In this document: piece by piece, positions 10,902-22,626 of the stretch
Numbering within the stretch: position 1 is the stretch's first letter
Layout of the letters: every line of letters starts with the position of its first letter
Origin: Simmondsia chinensis
Taxonomy: Eukaryota; Streptophyta; Magnoliopsida; Caryophyllales; Simmondsiaceae
Assembly (NCBI GenBank): GCA_018398585.1
Contig: JAGTTD010000016.1
Span: 21,995,212-22,059,211, forward strand
DNA: 64,000 bases
Direction of reading: 5' to 3'
Made by a program: the position numbers and the translations under genes
Notes under the pieces: generated by a model
Database searches by the model: none
What the model was told of the DNA's origin: nothing
The model's input: only the letters and a program-made list of their open reading frames with translations

Positions 10902-12539
10902 ATGAGGCGATTAGAAGCGAGAGAGAGTACACAACGAACCATGGCTAATACGAACCACGTACGATTGGGGATCACTTCATTCCATAAACATACATTGCAC
11001 CTGCCGGAGTTGAGCAGGTAATGCCAACTTCGAACTTAAACCTGGGATTATCAACATGCTTCCCACATTCTATGGGAAGCCAATTGAGAGTCCATACGAG
11101 CACCTTGACGCATTCCTCGAAATATGTGAAACCTGTCATTATCAAGGTGTCTCGAATGATGCAATTAGACTACGTCTTTTTCCGTTCTCGTTAAAAGACG
11201 TAGCTAAGAGGTGGTTTCAGTCCCTACCTAGGGGTGAAATCACCACTTGGAATGACCTTCAACAGCGCTTCCTGGTCAAGTTTTTCCCTAAAGCCAAAAC
11301 GATGGTTATTAGGCGCGCTATAAATAGTTTTGAACAAAAAAACCAGGAGCAGTTTCACGAGTGTTGGGATAGGTTCAAGGAACTTCTTAGAAGCTGTCTC
11401 TACCATGGGTCACGCAAGTGGGCTCTTGTCCAAAACTTCTATGATGGTCTTAGTGCGTCAAACAAGCAAATGGTAAATGCTTCATGCGAGGGAGCATTTA
11501 ACCAGCAAGGTGAGGACGACGCCTGGACCTTTTTCGAGCACCTCAATGAACATTCCCTCGACCAAGCCTCTTCTGCGAGGGTGGTTAGGGGAAACACGTG
11601 TGGTGTCTACGCTGTAGCACCCCAAGATGATGTTAATTTAAGACTAGATGCATTTGGTAGAAAGATGGATAAGATGATGAGTCTAAATGCAAATCCCACT
11701 AATGTGCATCCAGTTAATGCAACCGAATCATTATCTGAGGGTATTACTCCGTGCAGGACCAGACTTATTCAACACAGGAGTACTCGAGGAACAACAATCC
11801 ATACTCGCAGACCTACAATCCAGGGTGGCGCAACCATCCCAATTTCTCATGGAAGCAGAACAAAAATCAAAACCCAGCCATGAGATAACCAGCACCAAGA
11901 TTTGCAGGTAAGGCACACCCTCCTAGTTTCCATGGAGGGCAAAGGTATGGCTCTTCATCTCACCCTCCAATTCCTAATGCTAATCCACCACCCTAACCTC
12001 CGAGCTACACTCCTCAGTTTGAGGAACGTATGCTTCACCTTATGGAGGAAAACCAACAGTTGGTCCACTCTCATTCACAGTCGATTTCTAAGTTAGAGAA
12101 CCAACTAGGACAGTTAGCTTAGGCCATGAACAGGAGAGAGGAAGGGAGCTTATCCTCCCAACCTCTAGCTAATCCCAGGGGAGCAACTAATCCTAACCAT
12201 AGCCAGGTCACTCGTGAGCAGGCTAAGGTTGTCACAGCCACAGGTGACGATGATTTGAGAGAAGTAGAGATAGAAGTTGAGTAGGAGGATGGGACTCCAC
12301 ACCCCATTGCTAATAAAGATGAAGTGCCTACACCTTCACTAGGCTCACCTCCCGAGCCGATTGTTCCTTTTCCTACAGCCCTTTTAGGACCGAAAGGGAA
12401 GGACGACCCGAAGAGAGATGAGTTACTGAACTTGTTTAAGGACATCAAGATTAACCAGCCACTGATTGACGCCATTAAACACGTCCCCGTGTATGCTAAA
12501 TTTCTTAAGAACCTATGCGCTAGAAAGAAGAGAGCGTAA
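10902..12539 (+). pseudogene. Athila-like gag (broken)
   Basis: Gag is the structural protein that packages element RNA into virus-like particles. The best frame (11056-11883) encodes a typical plant retrotransposon gag domain, with LPTFYGKPIESPYEHLDAF near its start and the RWFQSLPRGEITTWNDL and FFPKAK motifs. The upstream start is displaced by a frameshift near 11020. Downstream, frames at 11902-12096, 12121-12290 and 12324-12539 continue the gag C-terminus, including a LENQLGQLA segment, and are separated by a TGA at 11881, frameshifts, TAGs near 12119 and 12282, and a TAA at 12537. I see no CCHC zinc knuckle. Confidence 0.85.
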
Positions 12540-12575
12540 GCTCATGTCCCTAGGAATGTCCGACTCACTGAAAAA

Positions 12576-13191
12576 GTGAGCACCATCTTAATGTCAGGCA
12601 TCCCACCTAAGTGTAGAGATCCAGGAGCTTTTACAGTCCCGTGCGTCATAGGAGAGAGCTATACGAGTCGGGCTCTTTTGGATTTGAGGGCAAGAGTGAA
12701 CCTCATCCCATACTCAATTTTTCAGGAATTGGGGATGGGAGATCTCAAACCAACTAGTGTTACCCTGCAGTTGGCGGATATATCAGAGCGTTTACCTAAA
12801 GGTATGTTGGAAGACGTTCTTGTCAAAGTTGATAAGTTCATCTTCCCCTTCAATTTTATCGTGTTAGACATGCATCCTACCCCTCATTAGAGGAACCACA
12901 TCCCTGTCATTTTAGGACAACCGTTCTTGGCAACGACCGATTGCTATCATTCATTGTCGAACTGGGGTGTTAAAAGTGTCATTTGGGAATCTTAAGGTTA
13001 AACTGAATGTGTCAAACGCTACTAAGCTCCCTTTTAATGAGGATGACCTTCATTGTTTCATGGTTGATGCTATTGATTCTTTGGTTGAGTCAGTGTCTTC
13101 TGACTTAATCAAAGAAGACGAATTGTCTGATTCACTCACTTTTGCTGATTTTGATGTGAGTACTGATGCTGATGATTTGCTTGACATGTAA
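12576..13191 (+). pseudogene. Athila-like aspartic protease (active site lost)
   Basis: The frame 12576-12890 carries the conserved context of the Athila protease: VPCVIGESYTSRALLDL, LIPYSIFQELGMGDLKPTS and FIVLDMHP. The expected catalytic triad D-L-G-A-S reads D-L-R-A-R, so the enzyme is dead even without the stops. A TAG at 12888 and a frameshift near 12945 separate it from the linker (12967-13191) that leads into the reverse transcriptase. Confidence 0.8.
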
Positions 13192-13197
13192 GAGCTA

Positions 13198-14810
13198 ATG
13201 AGAATTGAGGCTAGGGGTCCGATGTTTGAACCCCTAACTGGCCTACTTAGTGAACCTGCTAAACCATCTATTGAGTGTCCACCGATGTTGGAGCTCAAAC
13301 CTCTCCCGACCACCCTAAAATATGAATTTTTAGGACAAAATGACACCCTTCCAGTGATTATCGCGTCTAACCTAACTAAGACTCAGGAATCTAGGTTGTT
13401 AGTTGTCCTACAAAACCACAAACGAGCCATAGGGTGGTCGATTGCGGATATGAAAGGAATTAACCCCTCTGTGTGTATGCATAGAATACATTTTAAGGAC
13501 AACATTAAGCCTTCTAGGCAAATGCAAAGGAGACTTAACCCTAACATGAGGGAGGTAGTTAAGAAATAGGTCATGAAATTGCTAGATGCGGGTATTATAT
13601 ACCTTATCTCTGATAGCCCCTGGGTCAGTCCGGTTCAGGTGGTTCCTAAGAAGTCAGGAATCACGATCGTTGCAAATGCCCAAGGTGAATTGGTCCCTAC
13701 GCGAGCTACTACAGGGTGGAGAGTGTGCATAGATTATCGTAAGTTGAACTCTATAACGCGCAAGGACCATTTCCCCTTACCCGTTTTGGACCAGATCCTA
13801 GATAAAGTAGCAGGTCAAGCGTACTATTATTTTTTGGATGGCTACTCAGGGTATAATCAAGTCCCGGTTCACCCTGAGGACCAAGAGAAAACAATGTTTA
13901 CTTATCCCTTTGGTACGTTTGCATACCGAAGGATGCCCTTCGGTCTGTGCAATGCACGTGCTACATTCCAGCGGTGCATGATGTCCATTTTTTAGGACAT
14001 GTTGGACCACTACCTAGAAGTGTTTATGGATGATTTTTCTGTGTTTGGATCATCTTTTTATGAATGCTTATCTCACTTAGATCTTGTGTTGCAGCTCTGT
14101 GAGGAGTACAATTTGGTACTTAGTTGGGAGAAGAGCCATTTTATGGTTCGCAGGTCATAGTTTTAGGACATGTAGTATCTAAAGAGGGTATTACTATAGA
14201 TAAGAAAAGGGTGGACTTAATTGCCAACCTCCCTTCACCAACCTCGGTGAAGGAAGTTCGATATTTCCTTGGCCACGCTAGATTCTACAAGTGTTTCATT
14301 GCCAACTTCAGTAAAATTGCTAAACCGTTATCAAATTTGCTTGCTAATGATGTACCTTTCCTTTTTTATAATGATTGTTTAGCAGCCTTTATTGAGTTGA
14401 AAACTTTATTGTCTACAGCTCCCATTATTCAATCTCCTAACTACTCGTTACCTTTTGAGATTGTGTGTGACGTATATAATTATGCTGTAGGAGCCGTGCT
14501 CGGTCAACGGAAGGATCATAAACCTATCATTGTTTACTATGCTAGTAAATCGTTGGATGAAGCCCAAAGAATTATACCACCACTGAAAAGGAATTACTGG
14601 CTATATTTTTCGCACTTGACAAGTTTCGATCTTATGTTTTGGGCTTGAGAGTAGTAGTCTTTTTTTACCATGCCACCATTCATTTTTTTCTTATTAAGAA
14701 GGAAACGAAACCAAGGTTAATTTGCTGGGTTTTATTACTTCAGGAATTTAACTTAGAAATCCGAGATAGGAAAGGCTCGGATAATGTCATGGCCAATCAC
14801 CTTTCACAGT
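13198..14810 (+). pseudogene. Athila-like reverse transcriptase and RNase H (broken)
   Basis: These domains copy element RNA into DNA and remove the RNA strand. The frame runs 13198-13569, TAG, 13573-13992, TAG, 13996-14159. Visible motifs are WRVCIDYRKLNSITRKDHFPLP, MPFGLCNARATFQRCM and the catalytic VFMDDFSVFG, where Athila elements normally have FMDD. A frameshift near 14150 leads to 14124-14648 with LGHVVSKEGI, the RNase H motif CDVYNYAVGAVLGQ (usual second Asp region altered: CDV-Y) and IVYYASKSLDEAQ. Further frame breaks follow near 14640. Confidence 0.88.
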
Positions 14811-16200
14811 TTGTTTTCCCATCTGACGCCACTACTGGTCCCATTGATGACTATTTTCCTGACGAACAGTTATTTTCTATTGCAAGAAGTCGACCCCCAC
14901 GGTATGCCCACATCGTCAACTACTTGGCGACGGGGAAGCTACCTACCCATTGGCCAAAACAAGAGCGGGCCGCTTCCTTTCTCAAGCAAGGCATTTTTTC
15001 TAGGATAAACCGGATTTGTTTAAAATATGTTCTGATCATGTAGTACGTCGTTGTGTCCCGTAAAATGAGAATGAGAGTGTATTACGATTTTGTCATAGTT
15101 TAGCCTGTGGAGGACACTTTCGGGGACTACGTACAGCGGCGAAAGTCCTTCAAAGTGGCTTCTTTTAGCTAACTCTTTTCCGAGACGCTCGTGATTTCTT
15201 TAGGGCATGCGACCGCTGTCAACACACAGGTGCCCTCACAAAACGTGATGAGATGCCTCAACACCCCATTTTAGTTTGTGAAATTTTTCACGTTTGGGGC
15301 ATTGATTTCATGGGACCGTTCCCTAATTTACGTGGCTATGTTTATATTCTGGTAGCTGTTGATTATGTTTTGAAATGGGTCGAGGCCATTGCAACTAGGA
15401 CAAACGACCACAAGGTGGTTATTGAGTTTGTTAAAGATAATATTTTCTCATGTTTTGGTATTCCTAGAGAGATAATTAGTGATGGGGGGACACACTCCAC
15501 TCATCGTTCGGTTGAGACACTTCTTAGAAAATACTCAATCACTCACAAATTAGTTGCCACATATCACTCTCAAACTAGCGGCCAAGTTGAAGTCTCGAAT
15601 CAGGAAATAAAGTCTATCCTTGAGAAGACCGTTAGACCGAACCGCAAAGATTGGTCTTTAAGGTTGAACGACACTCTTTGGGCTTATCGTACAACCTTCA
15701 AGACTCCAAGAGGCATGTCTCCCTATCGCTTAGTTTTCAGGAAGGCGTGCCATTTGCCAGTAGAGCTTGAACACTGTGCATATTGGGTCATTAAGAAATT
15801 TAATCATGACATGCACAGTATCGAGTAGCACCGACGACTTCAACTCAGCGAGTTGGATGAGATGAGATACGAGGCATATGAAAACACAAAACTGTACAAA
15901 GAAAGAACCAAAGCTTTCCATGACAAAAGAATTTCGCGCAAAAGTTTTGAAGTTGGTCAAAAAGTTTGGCTTTACAACTCCAAGTTTCAGTTTTTTCCTG
16001 GGAAACTACATTCACTATGGGATGGACCTTACGAAATGGTCCACGCATACCCTTCTAGGGCAATTAAAATTCAAGACATCAATGATGGTCGCCTTCTCAC
16101 AGTCAATGGCCATCGTCTTAAACACGCTATTGGGTTAAGGGATCAACCACACGAGTTTGAAAAAATTCATCTTAGGGACCCTACGTCGGGATCAGCCTAG
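14811..16200 (+). pseudogene. Athila-like integrase (broken)
   Basis: Integrase inserts the DNA copy into the genome. The catalytic core is in 15253-15828: GIDFMGPF (first Asp), IISDGGTH (second Asp) and [14 protein letters not shown] (Glu), so the DDE set is kept. The zinc-binding N-terminus (about 15040-15240, with [12 protein letters not shown] coding) is disrupted by frame breaks. A TAG at 15826-15828 is followed in frame by the C-terminal part to 16200, with VGQKVWLYNSKFQFFPGKL and WDGPYEM typical of the family. Confidence 0.87.
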
Positions 16201-17148
16201 CGTCGAAGAAAATACCGCGTTCAGCTGAAGACGTTAAACTTAGCACTTTTGGGAGGCAACCAATTTATTTCATGTGTTTGTAGTTTATGTTTTTTTTTTT
16301 TTTTTTCTATTGAAAGTTTTCAAAACCAAGGATTTTTAGTACAAGGCATACTGCGGCCTCCCCGATCGATCGGGAGTGCTACAGCTTGGGGCTTTCTGCT
16401 TTTCAACCCCGATCGATTGGATAGTACCCAATCGATCAGACTCCCGACCGATTAGTATTACCCGATCGATCAGGGTACCCTCTGTACGACCCCTTCGTTT
16501 TAAACAAACCCTCCCCCCCCCCCCCCCCCCCCCCCCCCCCAAACAATCTCTTGGCCCTATCCTCACTTTTATTTCCCCCACCCCAAACCCTAACCCACGA
16601 CCCCCTCCCCTATCTCTAGCCACCACCTCCGACCACCGCCGTTTTCGGCCACCACCGCCGACCCCGACGCCGATAATCCGCCACTTGTTCTGTTAGTTTT
16701 TACCCTCTATTGCAAGGTATATGTTCCTCCCTTCTTTTCTCTTTCACTTTACCTTGTTTCTATCTCAAAAGAGCATGTTTAGGCCGTTCTTCGGTTGTTT
16801 TCCTACTTTATTAAAGTGGCTTAGTCCTGATTTATGTCTTAGTTATGAATAAAGTTTGAATTTCTTGATATTGTGTCATATTTACACCTTTGTTTATGAA
16901 CCATGTTTATATAGGTTTTCAGTGACTGAATTTAGCCCTTTGATACTTGCTGTTCCTGGATTTATGTGTTTGGGACATGTTTTTTTTTTTTTTTTTTTTC
17001 TGATTTAGGGTTTTCGTCGTGGTTTTAGACTGTAGGTCGAGATTGGGGTGTTGTTCTTGTTGATTTTCCTCCTTTATTATTTTTTTTTTTTATGTTTCTT
17101 TCTTTCCCTTATCTTTGTGTTCATCTGCTCTTTTTTTATTTCTAGATT
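16201..17148 (+). other. Athila-like spacer with GATCGATC cluster and poly-C tract
   Basis: Between integrase and the extra ORF. Holds several CGATCGATC-type words at about 16360-16470, the same palindrome that studs the LTRs, then a run of about 30 C at 16508-16540. The 3' part (16980-17148) is T-rich and ends TTTATTTCTAG just before an ATG, which looks like a plant 3' splice site. Confidence 0.6.
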
Positions 17149-18162
17149 ATGCCGCGTGCCAAGAGGAGCCACACTAAGGAGGGCAGCAGCGCCCAATAGA
17201 ACAACATTCTTGCTCAGATCAGGGCTGCCCCTATATTTGGGTAGACGGTGTTTGGTGAGGATCTTAAAGATGAGAGGGAGGGTGCTTGGGCCATTCTCTT
17301 TTGCCAACATAGGGATCTTACCTACCTTCTTGGTAGAGAGCTGGAGGGAGACCTTGTTTTTCCTTCTTTAGTGAAAGAATTTTATTCCTCCTATGCTCTC
17401 CATCACAAAGGGTGTTGGACCTACAGTGACGTCACTATTCGTGACAAGACCATCCGATTTGATGCCACAGATGTCGCCGAGGCTATAGGTTATCCTTTGT
17501 ATGTTGACTAATCCATTTGGCACCCTCCCGTTAACCCACCAAAGGCCGTGGACATTATCACTGAGCTATATGGTGGCCAATGTGCGACGGATCGTCCATC
17601 CACCACGTTCTGCTCCGCCCTTCCTTTGCATATGTGGCTCCTGGACACCATTAGTAAGGCCAATCTATGGCCTACCGGTCATACCCAGGAGCGCACCGGT
17701 CCTATTCTAGATCTTCTTTGGAAGTTCTACCGGGGTGTATGGGTGGATGTTGGGGCGACTTACTTACAGAGTTTTACTGCTGTCCGTCACCGGCTTCAGC
17801 GCTTCTCTGTTGGCGGCGGTGCGCTGTACTTTCCTCGTTTAATTACGAGGCTTGTACAGCGTGCTTGGGTGCGCATACCGATTGCTCCCGACCGAGCTTA
17901 CGCACCGCTCCGCCACTGTGATCCCACCCAGCATCGTCGGACCTTCTTTTCCCTTGCCCCTGCTGACGTGAGCAGGGAGAAGTCGGACATGGAGGATGAC
18001 CCGGCCAGGGCCGCTGCTCCTGCTCGAGTAGCACGTCGCAAGGGACGCCCACCCACGCCACCCGCTCCTGCTGATCCCGGTGACGTCTCGCCATACATGA
18101 CGGATATTATGCACCGTCTGGATCACATTCAGTCTTTGGTCACCAAGCTCTATCGACTATAG
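17149..18162 (+). pseudogene. Extra ORF downstream of integrase, resembles plant-transposon-protein domain
   Basis: One frame of 338 codons runs from the ATG at 17149 to the stop at 18160, broken only by TAG near 17197, TAG near 17245 and TAA at 17509. It starts MPRAKRSHTKEG (basic). The middle has FPSLVKEFYSSY and, later, MWLLDTISKANLWPTGHTQE and GVWVDVGATY, a layout I know from the conserved 'putative plant transposon protein' domain in plant gypsy elements. The C-terminus is basic and Pro/Ala-rich, then DIMHRLDHIQSLVTKLYRL, possibly helical. It sits where Athila elements carry an env-like gene, but I see no signal peptide or transmembrane helix. Function unknown. Confidence 0.7.
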
Positions 18163-19576
18163 ACGGGTGGTTCTCCTCCGCCTTTTCCCCCTCCCTGAGT
18201 TATTTGTGTTGCTCCTATACTAAATATTTGTTCTGTATATCTTTCTTTTCTTTTTATTAACAAATTATTTTAGTTCGCAGTCTTCTCTGTTCTTTCTTAA
18301 TGTAGCTTGCTATTGTCTGTCTTCAACTTATGGGATTCGCTCGACATGTGTGGCTTCCTATTCATGATCTCGGGTCGTCTCTCTCCTTTCCTTGCCTCTG
18401 TTTTAATTATGGTGCATTAAGGACAATGCAAGGTCTGAGTTTGTGGATGGCAGACGAGAGTCCACTTTGTTTGTCCGTTAAGTTTAATTTGTCATAAATT
18501 AGGTACACTTTTGAAGGCATGAATGAGTATAAGGTTGTTTGTGACCCTTATTGTAGACCATTTTTTAGATGTACTTTGATGATTAGAATGATTATGAGAC
18601 GATATTATTGCTGGATTAGACTTTTGAATCCATATTTTTGTCGTTAAACTAGCTAGTAAGATTATTAATTTTCATCCTTAATCTTGTGACATATCCTACT
18701 GTTTGGATCGAAATAATGGTAATACCTTTAGGAATAGGAATCCACTATTCTACTTCTAACAATGTTGAAATCAATTGTACATTTCTTTATCTTAGGTAAC
18801 CCCTTTTAAAAAAAAAAAAAAAAAAAAAGTGATTGGTTGGTTCTTGTAGCCCCTGTGTCTCGAGCAAGTAAGCCTGTTGGGGTATCTTAAAATCTAGTAC
18901 CTTGAGCCAACTGGGTCGGGAGCTGCCGGTCGAAAGCTTGCTACATGGGCCACAGGGAAAGCTTAAGAAGAATCAATTTTGTAGTTACTAAAATAAGCAC
19001 TAGTACCTAAAAAAAAAGGCGTGTGCTAATGGATTAGGTTGTGAATCCTTAAGACTCGAGCCATTAGGTCCGTAGGGGTCTCTTAAAACCTGGTACCTTG
19101 AGCCAACTGGATCGGAAGCTGCTGGCCGAAAACTCGCAACATGGGTCTGAGGGAGAAACGCCTAACCGAGTGAAAAAATAAATAAATAAATAAAGGAAGA
19201 GGGGAAAACAAAAGAGAAAAGAGAAGCCTTTTGATTTCACTATTGATTAGCAGTGAAGGGTTAGGATAACTTGTTCCTTTACTTATTACCTTTATGTCTT
19301 CTTAAAGTCGGAGGGTTTTGAAGTAAGACGAAGGGGAGAGAAGTTCTAAGATCACTCACTAGTAAAAAGACCTTAATAATGGAGATTTAAGTTAGAACTA
19401 GTGTAATAATAACGTCACATAAGGATTCACTACTCTCAAGTACACTCTCAAGTATGATCGAACAATAATTTTCACAAGTGATATTTGCGGTTAAATGCCT
19501 GACTCGACTTTTTCGCCAGTAGCTAGTTTAAATTGAATCTTGCTTGAGGACAAGCAAGGTGTGGGTTTGGGGATGT
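18163..19576 (+). other. Athila-like 3' non-coding region with duplicated block and polypurine tract
   Basis: Two copies of a block of about 110 bp at roughly 18850-18960 and 19040-19160 share ACCTTGAGCCAACTGG, TCGGGAGCTGC/TCGGAAGCTGC and ACATGGG. The region ends TTGAGGACAAGCAAGG then GTGTGGGTTTGGGGA, the polypurine tract, two bases before the 3' LTR. Confidence 0.7.
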
Positions 19577-20981
19577 TGATGCGCTTGATTTTTACATATT
19601 TTATTTCTCATTCCTACCATATATTCGGCCTCTACATGTGTGTTTGGTTGTTATTTAGGTACATTTTCCATTTGGAACACATCAGAGCAGACAAAAGAGG
19701 AATTTCGGCAAAATCAAGCATTACTGAAGCATATTTGAAGACTAATTAGAGAAACCCAACCACTTGTGTAAAAGAAAGACCCATCGGGTCATAATTCGGT
19801 GAACTGGGTACATCCCATGGCACTTCGGTGCTTAATCGAGAAAAGGGGCTCAGAGAACCGATCGATCAATAGCTCGCGGTTAGAGAAACTAACCGAGAGC
19901 CTGCTGATCGATCGGCCAAAAGCACCGATCGATCGGGAGCTTTGCGTGAGCTCACCGATCGATCGGGAGGGTTACCCTAACCGCCCCTGCACCTATAAAT
20001 AGAGAAGGGGAGGTCAGCCTTTTCCACGATTTTTCTTGGCCGCACGTCCTCCCCTTCCTCTCAAACCCGAAGCCGCTACGAGATCTACATGTTCTCAAAA
20101 GCTGAAGCGCAAGTGGTTGGAATACTGGGAGAATTTAGGCTTGGAATAGCATCAACACAAAGATTGAGGGAGTTTATTCTTTTGTTTATTTTTAAGCATA
20201 GTGTCTTCTTTTCTTTAAGTTTTATGATGTGTAAAACTCCCATAGAGGAGTAAACTTTCTTAGTTTAGGGATGAAAGGCGGGTAGTCGCCCGTATCCCAG
20301 ATTTATATTATACTTTTGACGATTGGTTTAGTTATGTTATATTCGCACCCCTGTGGGGAGTTCTTCATGATTGTTGGATATTTTTGTATGTGTGCTTGTA
20401 GCCATGACTAGGTCTCCAACTTTGCAGCGATTAGTCTTATTCTTGTAGCCTAGACCATAACATAACAGGAATTCACGCGTGATCAGGGTTGAGGTTGTAC
20501 CCAACCCTGAATCCAATCTTCTATATATATTAATATTGAATTAGGAGTAATAAAGGAATTAAGTAGTGCTAATAAGATAACCAATGCTACATCTAGGGTG
20601 CTAAGATAGGTCATGCCTTTAGACTAGTTCATTACCCTAAGCCCTAATTTATATATTAACCCAGGCTTAGAGCTTGTAGCCTAAGTTCTTCAAATCATCG
20701 TCCTAAGTAACATATAATTACGGGATACGTGTTAAGCTACCCTAAATTTATTCCCTGAACTAACCTCAATTGAATTGTCACATTTGCTTTATATTCAGTT
20801 TTATTGATCTAGCTAACTATTTATTCAAACAACAAAAACCCAAAAATTCAAATTGCTCGTCAATCACTAAGTTCAATTTAACACGATTCCCTGTGGATAC
20901 GACCCGTATACCCGACAAAGCTACGACGACCTCGTACGCTTGCGAGTAGACGGGTTTAAACCACACTTTAAAATCACATAA
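19577..20981 (+). repeat. 3' LTR of Athila-like element
   Basis: 1405 bp from TGATGCGCTT to AATCACATAA; the last CA of the family is mutated to AA. TATA box at 19994. Followed by the GTTAC duplication. Confidence 0.93.
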
Positions 20982-20986
20982 GTTAC

Positions 20987-22095
20987 TCTATATAGATTTA
21001 TTATTTTATTTTATAAACTCATTATATATTTATAATTTAAATAATAGATTAATTTATAGTATCTTTAATACTTATGTCAATGAGGTATTTATTATTTTAA
21101 TTTTGTACAATAACTAAAAGAATTTTTCTAAAGCGTGCCAAAGGAAACATGTTAGGGCACATTTATTTCATTTAATTTTATTAAATTTTGCTGTTTTATT
21201 ACTTATTTATTATTGAAAATTGAATTTGTAATTAGCATGTTAAATTTTAATTAAAAGATAGTACTTATAATTTATAAACAGCCAATGATATTACCAGTGC
21301 AAAAAATACAAATATCAAGACAATTTAATATTTTTAAATTAAATATTATTTTACTAATTGTTATGATATTAGTGTTTTATGCTCTTGTAATATAAAATTA
21401 CATGTTAAAGTATATTAATTACACTATTTTCTTGTATTTAATTAGCCAAATACAAATACAAAAAAATAATATATTTAATATACTATTATTTAATTAATTA
21501 AATATAAAAAAATAATATATTTAATATACCTTAATATATACTCTTAAAACACATGTTAAAACATTTCAAATTACAATAACACGTTATAATTAATGTATGG
21601 GACACGTTGCTGGCAAAGGGCCAACAAAATTAATTGAGGTCTAAATGTTGAACGTCTTGTCAGTTCTGGCAACTATTTTGTAGATTGATTTATTTGATAA
21701 GAAAAAAAAATTAAAGCTATTAATTATAGTTAATGTTATTGTCCTTATAAAATTATTATTATCAAAGTAAAATTATAGTTTTTAAAAAAATGTTTTGACT
21801 CTTAATATTTACAAGTTAAATTATTGCTTTGATAGTGATATTTTTTGTCTTATTAATAATAACTTTCTTAATTATTCATATTTTTGTATTTTATTTTCCT
21901 AATATTAAATATATTTGTATTATTATTATAGTTTCTCTATGTTAAAAATAAAAGTTTTAATACATATAATATAACTAAAATTTTTACACCATTAATTACT
22001 TTTAGTTAAAATGTTTTCTTACTATATGACACTAAATTATAAACATTAGAGTAATTAAATTCTACTACTTTCTTTCTAAATATACTTCATTTATT
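20987..22095. other. Very AT-rich spacer, no gene
   Basis: Long A/T runs. AAAAAATAATATATTTAATA occurs twice at about 21460 and 21508. Nothing coding is seen. Confidence 0.55.
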
Positions 22096-22626
22096 CTTAT
22101 AGGTAAGGATCGCAATGGGCAGGTATGAGGGCGCCTCCTCTATATCTGTATCCGCCATCCAAATTCATACTCGTACCTGCCACGATACTCATACCCGCCC
22201 CGACGAGTACAAACCCATAACTATATCCGCCTCATTACCTGCAGGTATCTATTACCTGCAATGTACCTGTCCTAATGTGGGTATAAAATGATTATCCATA
22301 CACGATCATATTAATTATAATACTAATAAAAATTCAATTATATTTTTTATAACATTGATAAATAATTTATCTAATTAAATTTAAGCATGTATTTTTAAAT
22401 TTGAAAGTTAACTAGATACAAAATGAAATGGGTATGGCAGGTATGGAGCGGGGTGGGGCGGGTACAACACCATACCCGTACCTGCCCCATACCCATGGCG
22501 GGTGCTGGATGGGTACACCAAACCCGTACCTGCTACAGCATCACTTATACCTATAGCCACCCCAAATAGGGCAAGTATCCGCGGATAATGGGTTTTACCG
22601 GCCCTATTGCCATCCCTACTTATAGG
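22096..22626. mobile_element. Short non-autonomous hAT element with 8-bp target duplication
   Basis: Element 22104-22618 (515 bp). Terminal inverted repeats are TAAGGATCGCAATGGGC on the left and, reverse-complemented, TAGGGATGGCAATAGGGC on the right. Flanked by perfect CTTATAGG duplications at 22096-22103 and 22619-22626, as hAT transposases make. Both subterminal regions are rich in GGGTAT/ATACCC words that can pair with each other. The 74-codon minus-strand frame inside is a by-product. Confidence 0.88.

Larger units (their letters stand above)
9211..20986 (+). mobile_element. Complete, mutated Athila-like Ty3/gypsy retrotransposon with target duplication
   Basis: An 11.77 kb element (9216-20981) flanked by perfect 5-bp duplications GTTAC at 9211-9215 and 20982-20986. 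The order is 5' LTR, tRNA-Asp-type primer site, gag, protease, reverse transcriptase, RNase H, integrase, an extra downstream ORF, non-coding repeats, polypurine tract and 3' LTR. Gag and RT sequences and the primer site are those of the Athila lineage. All coding regions carry stops or frameshifts, so the copy cannot be autonomous. The LTRs differ at roughly 7 percent of positions in the part compared by eye, mostly transitions. Confidence 0.92.

Noticed and set aside
16336..16696. Open frames on both strands, including a Pro-rich frame
   Set aside because: They come from the poly-C tract and simple sequence of the Athila spacer; no start context or motif.
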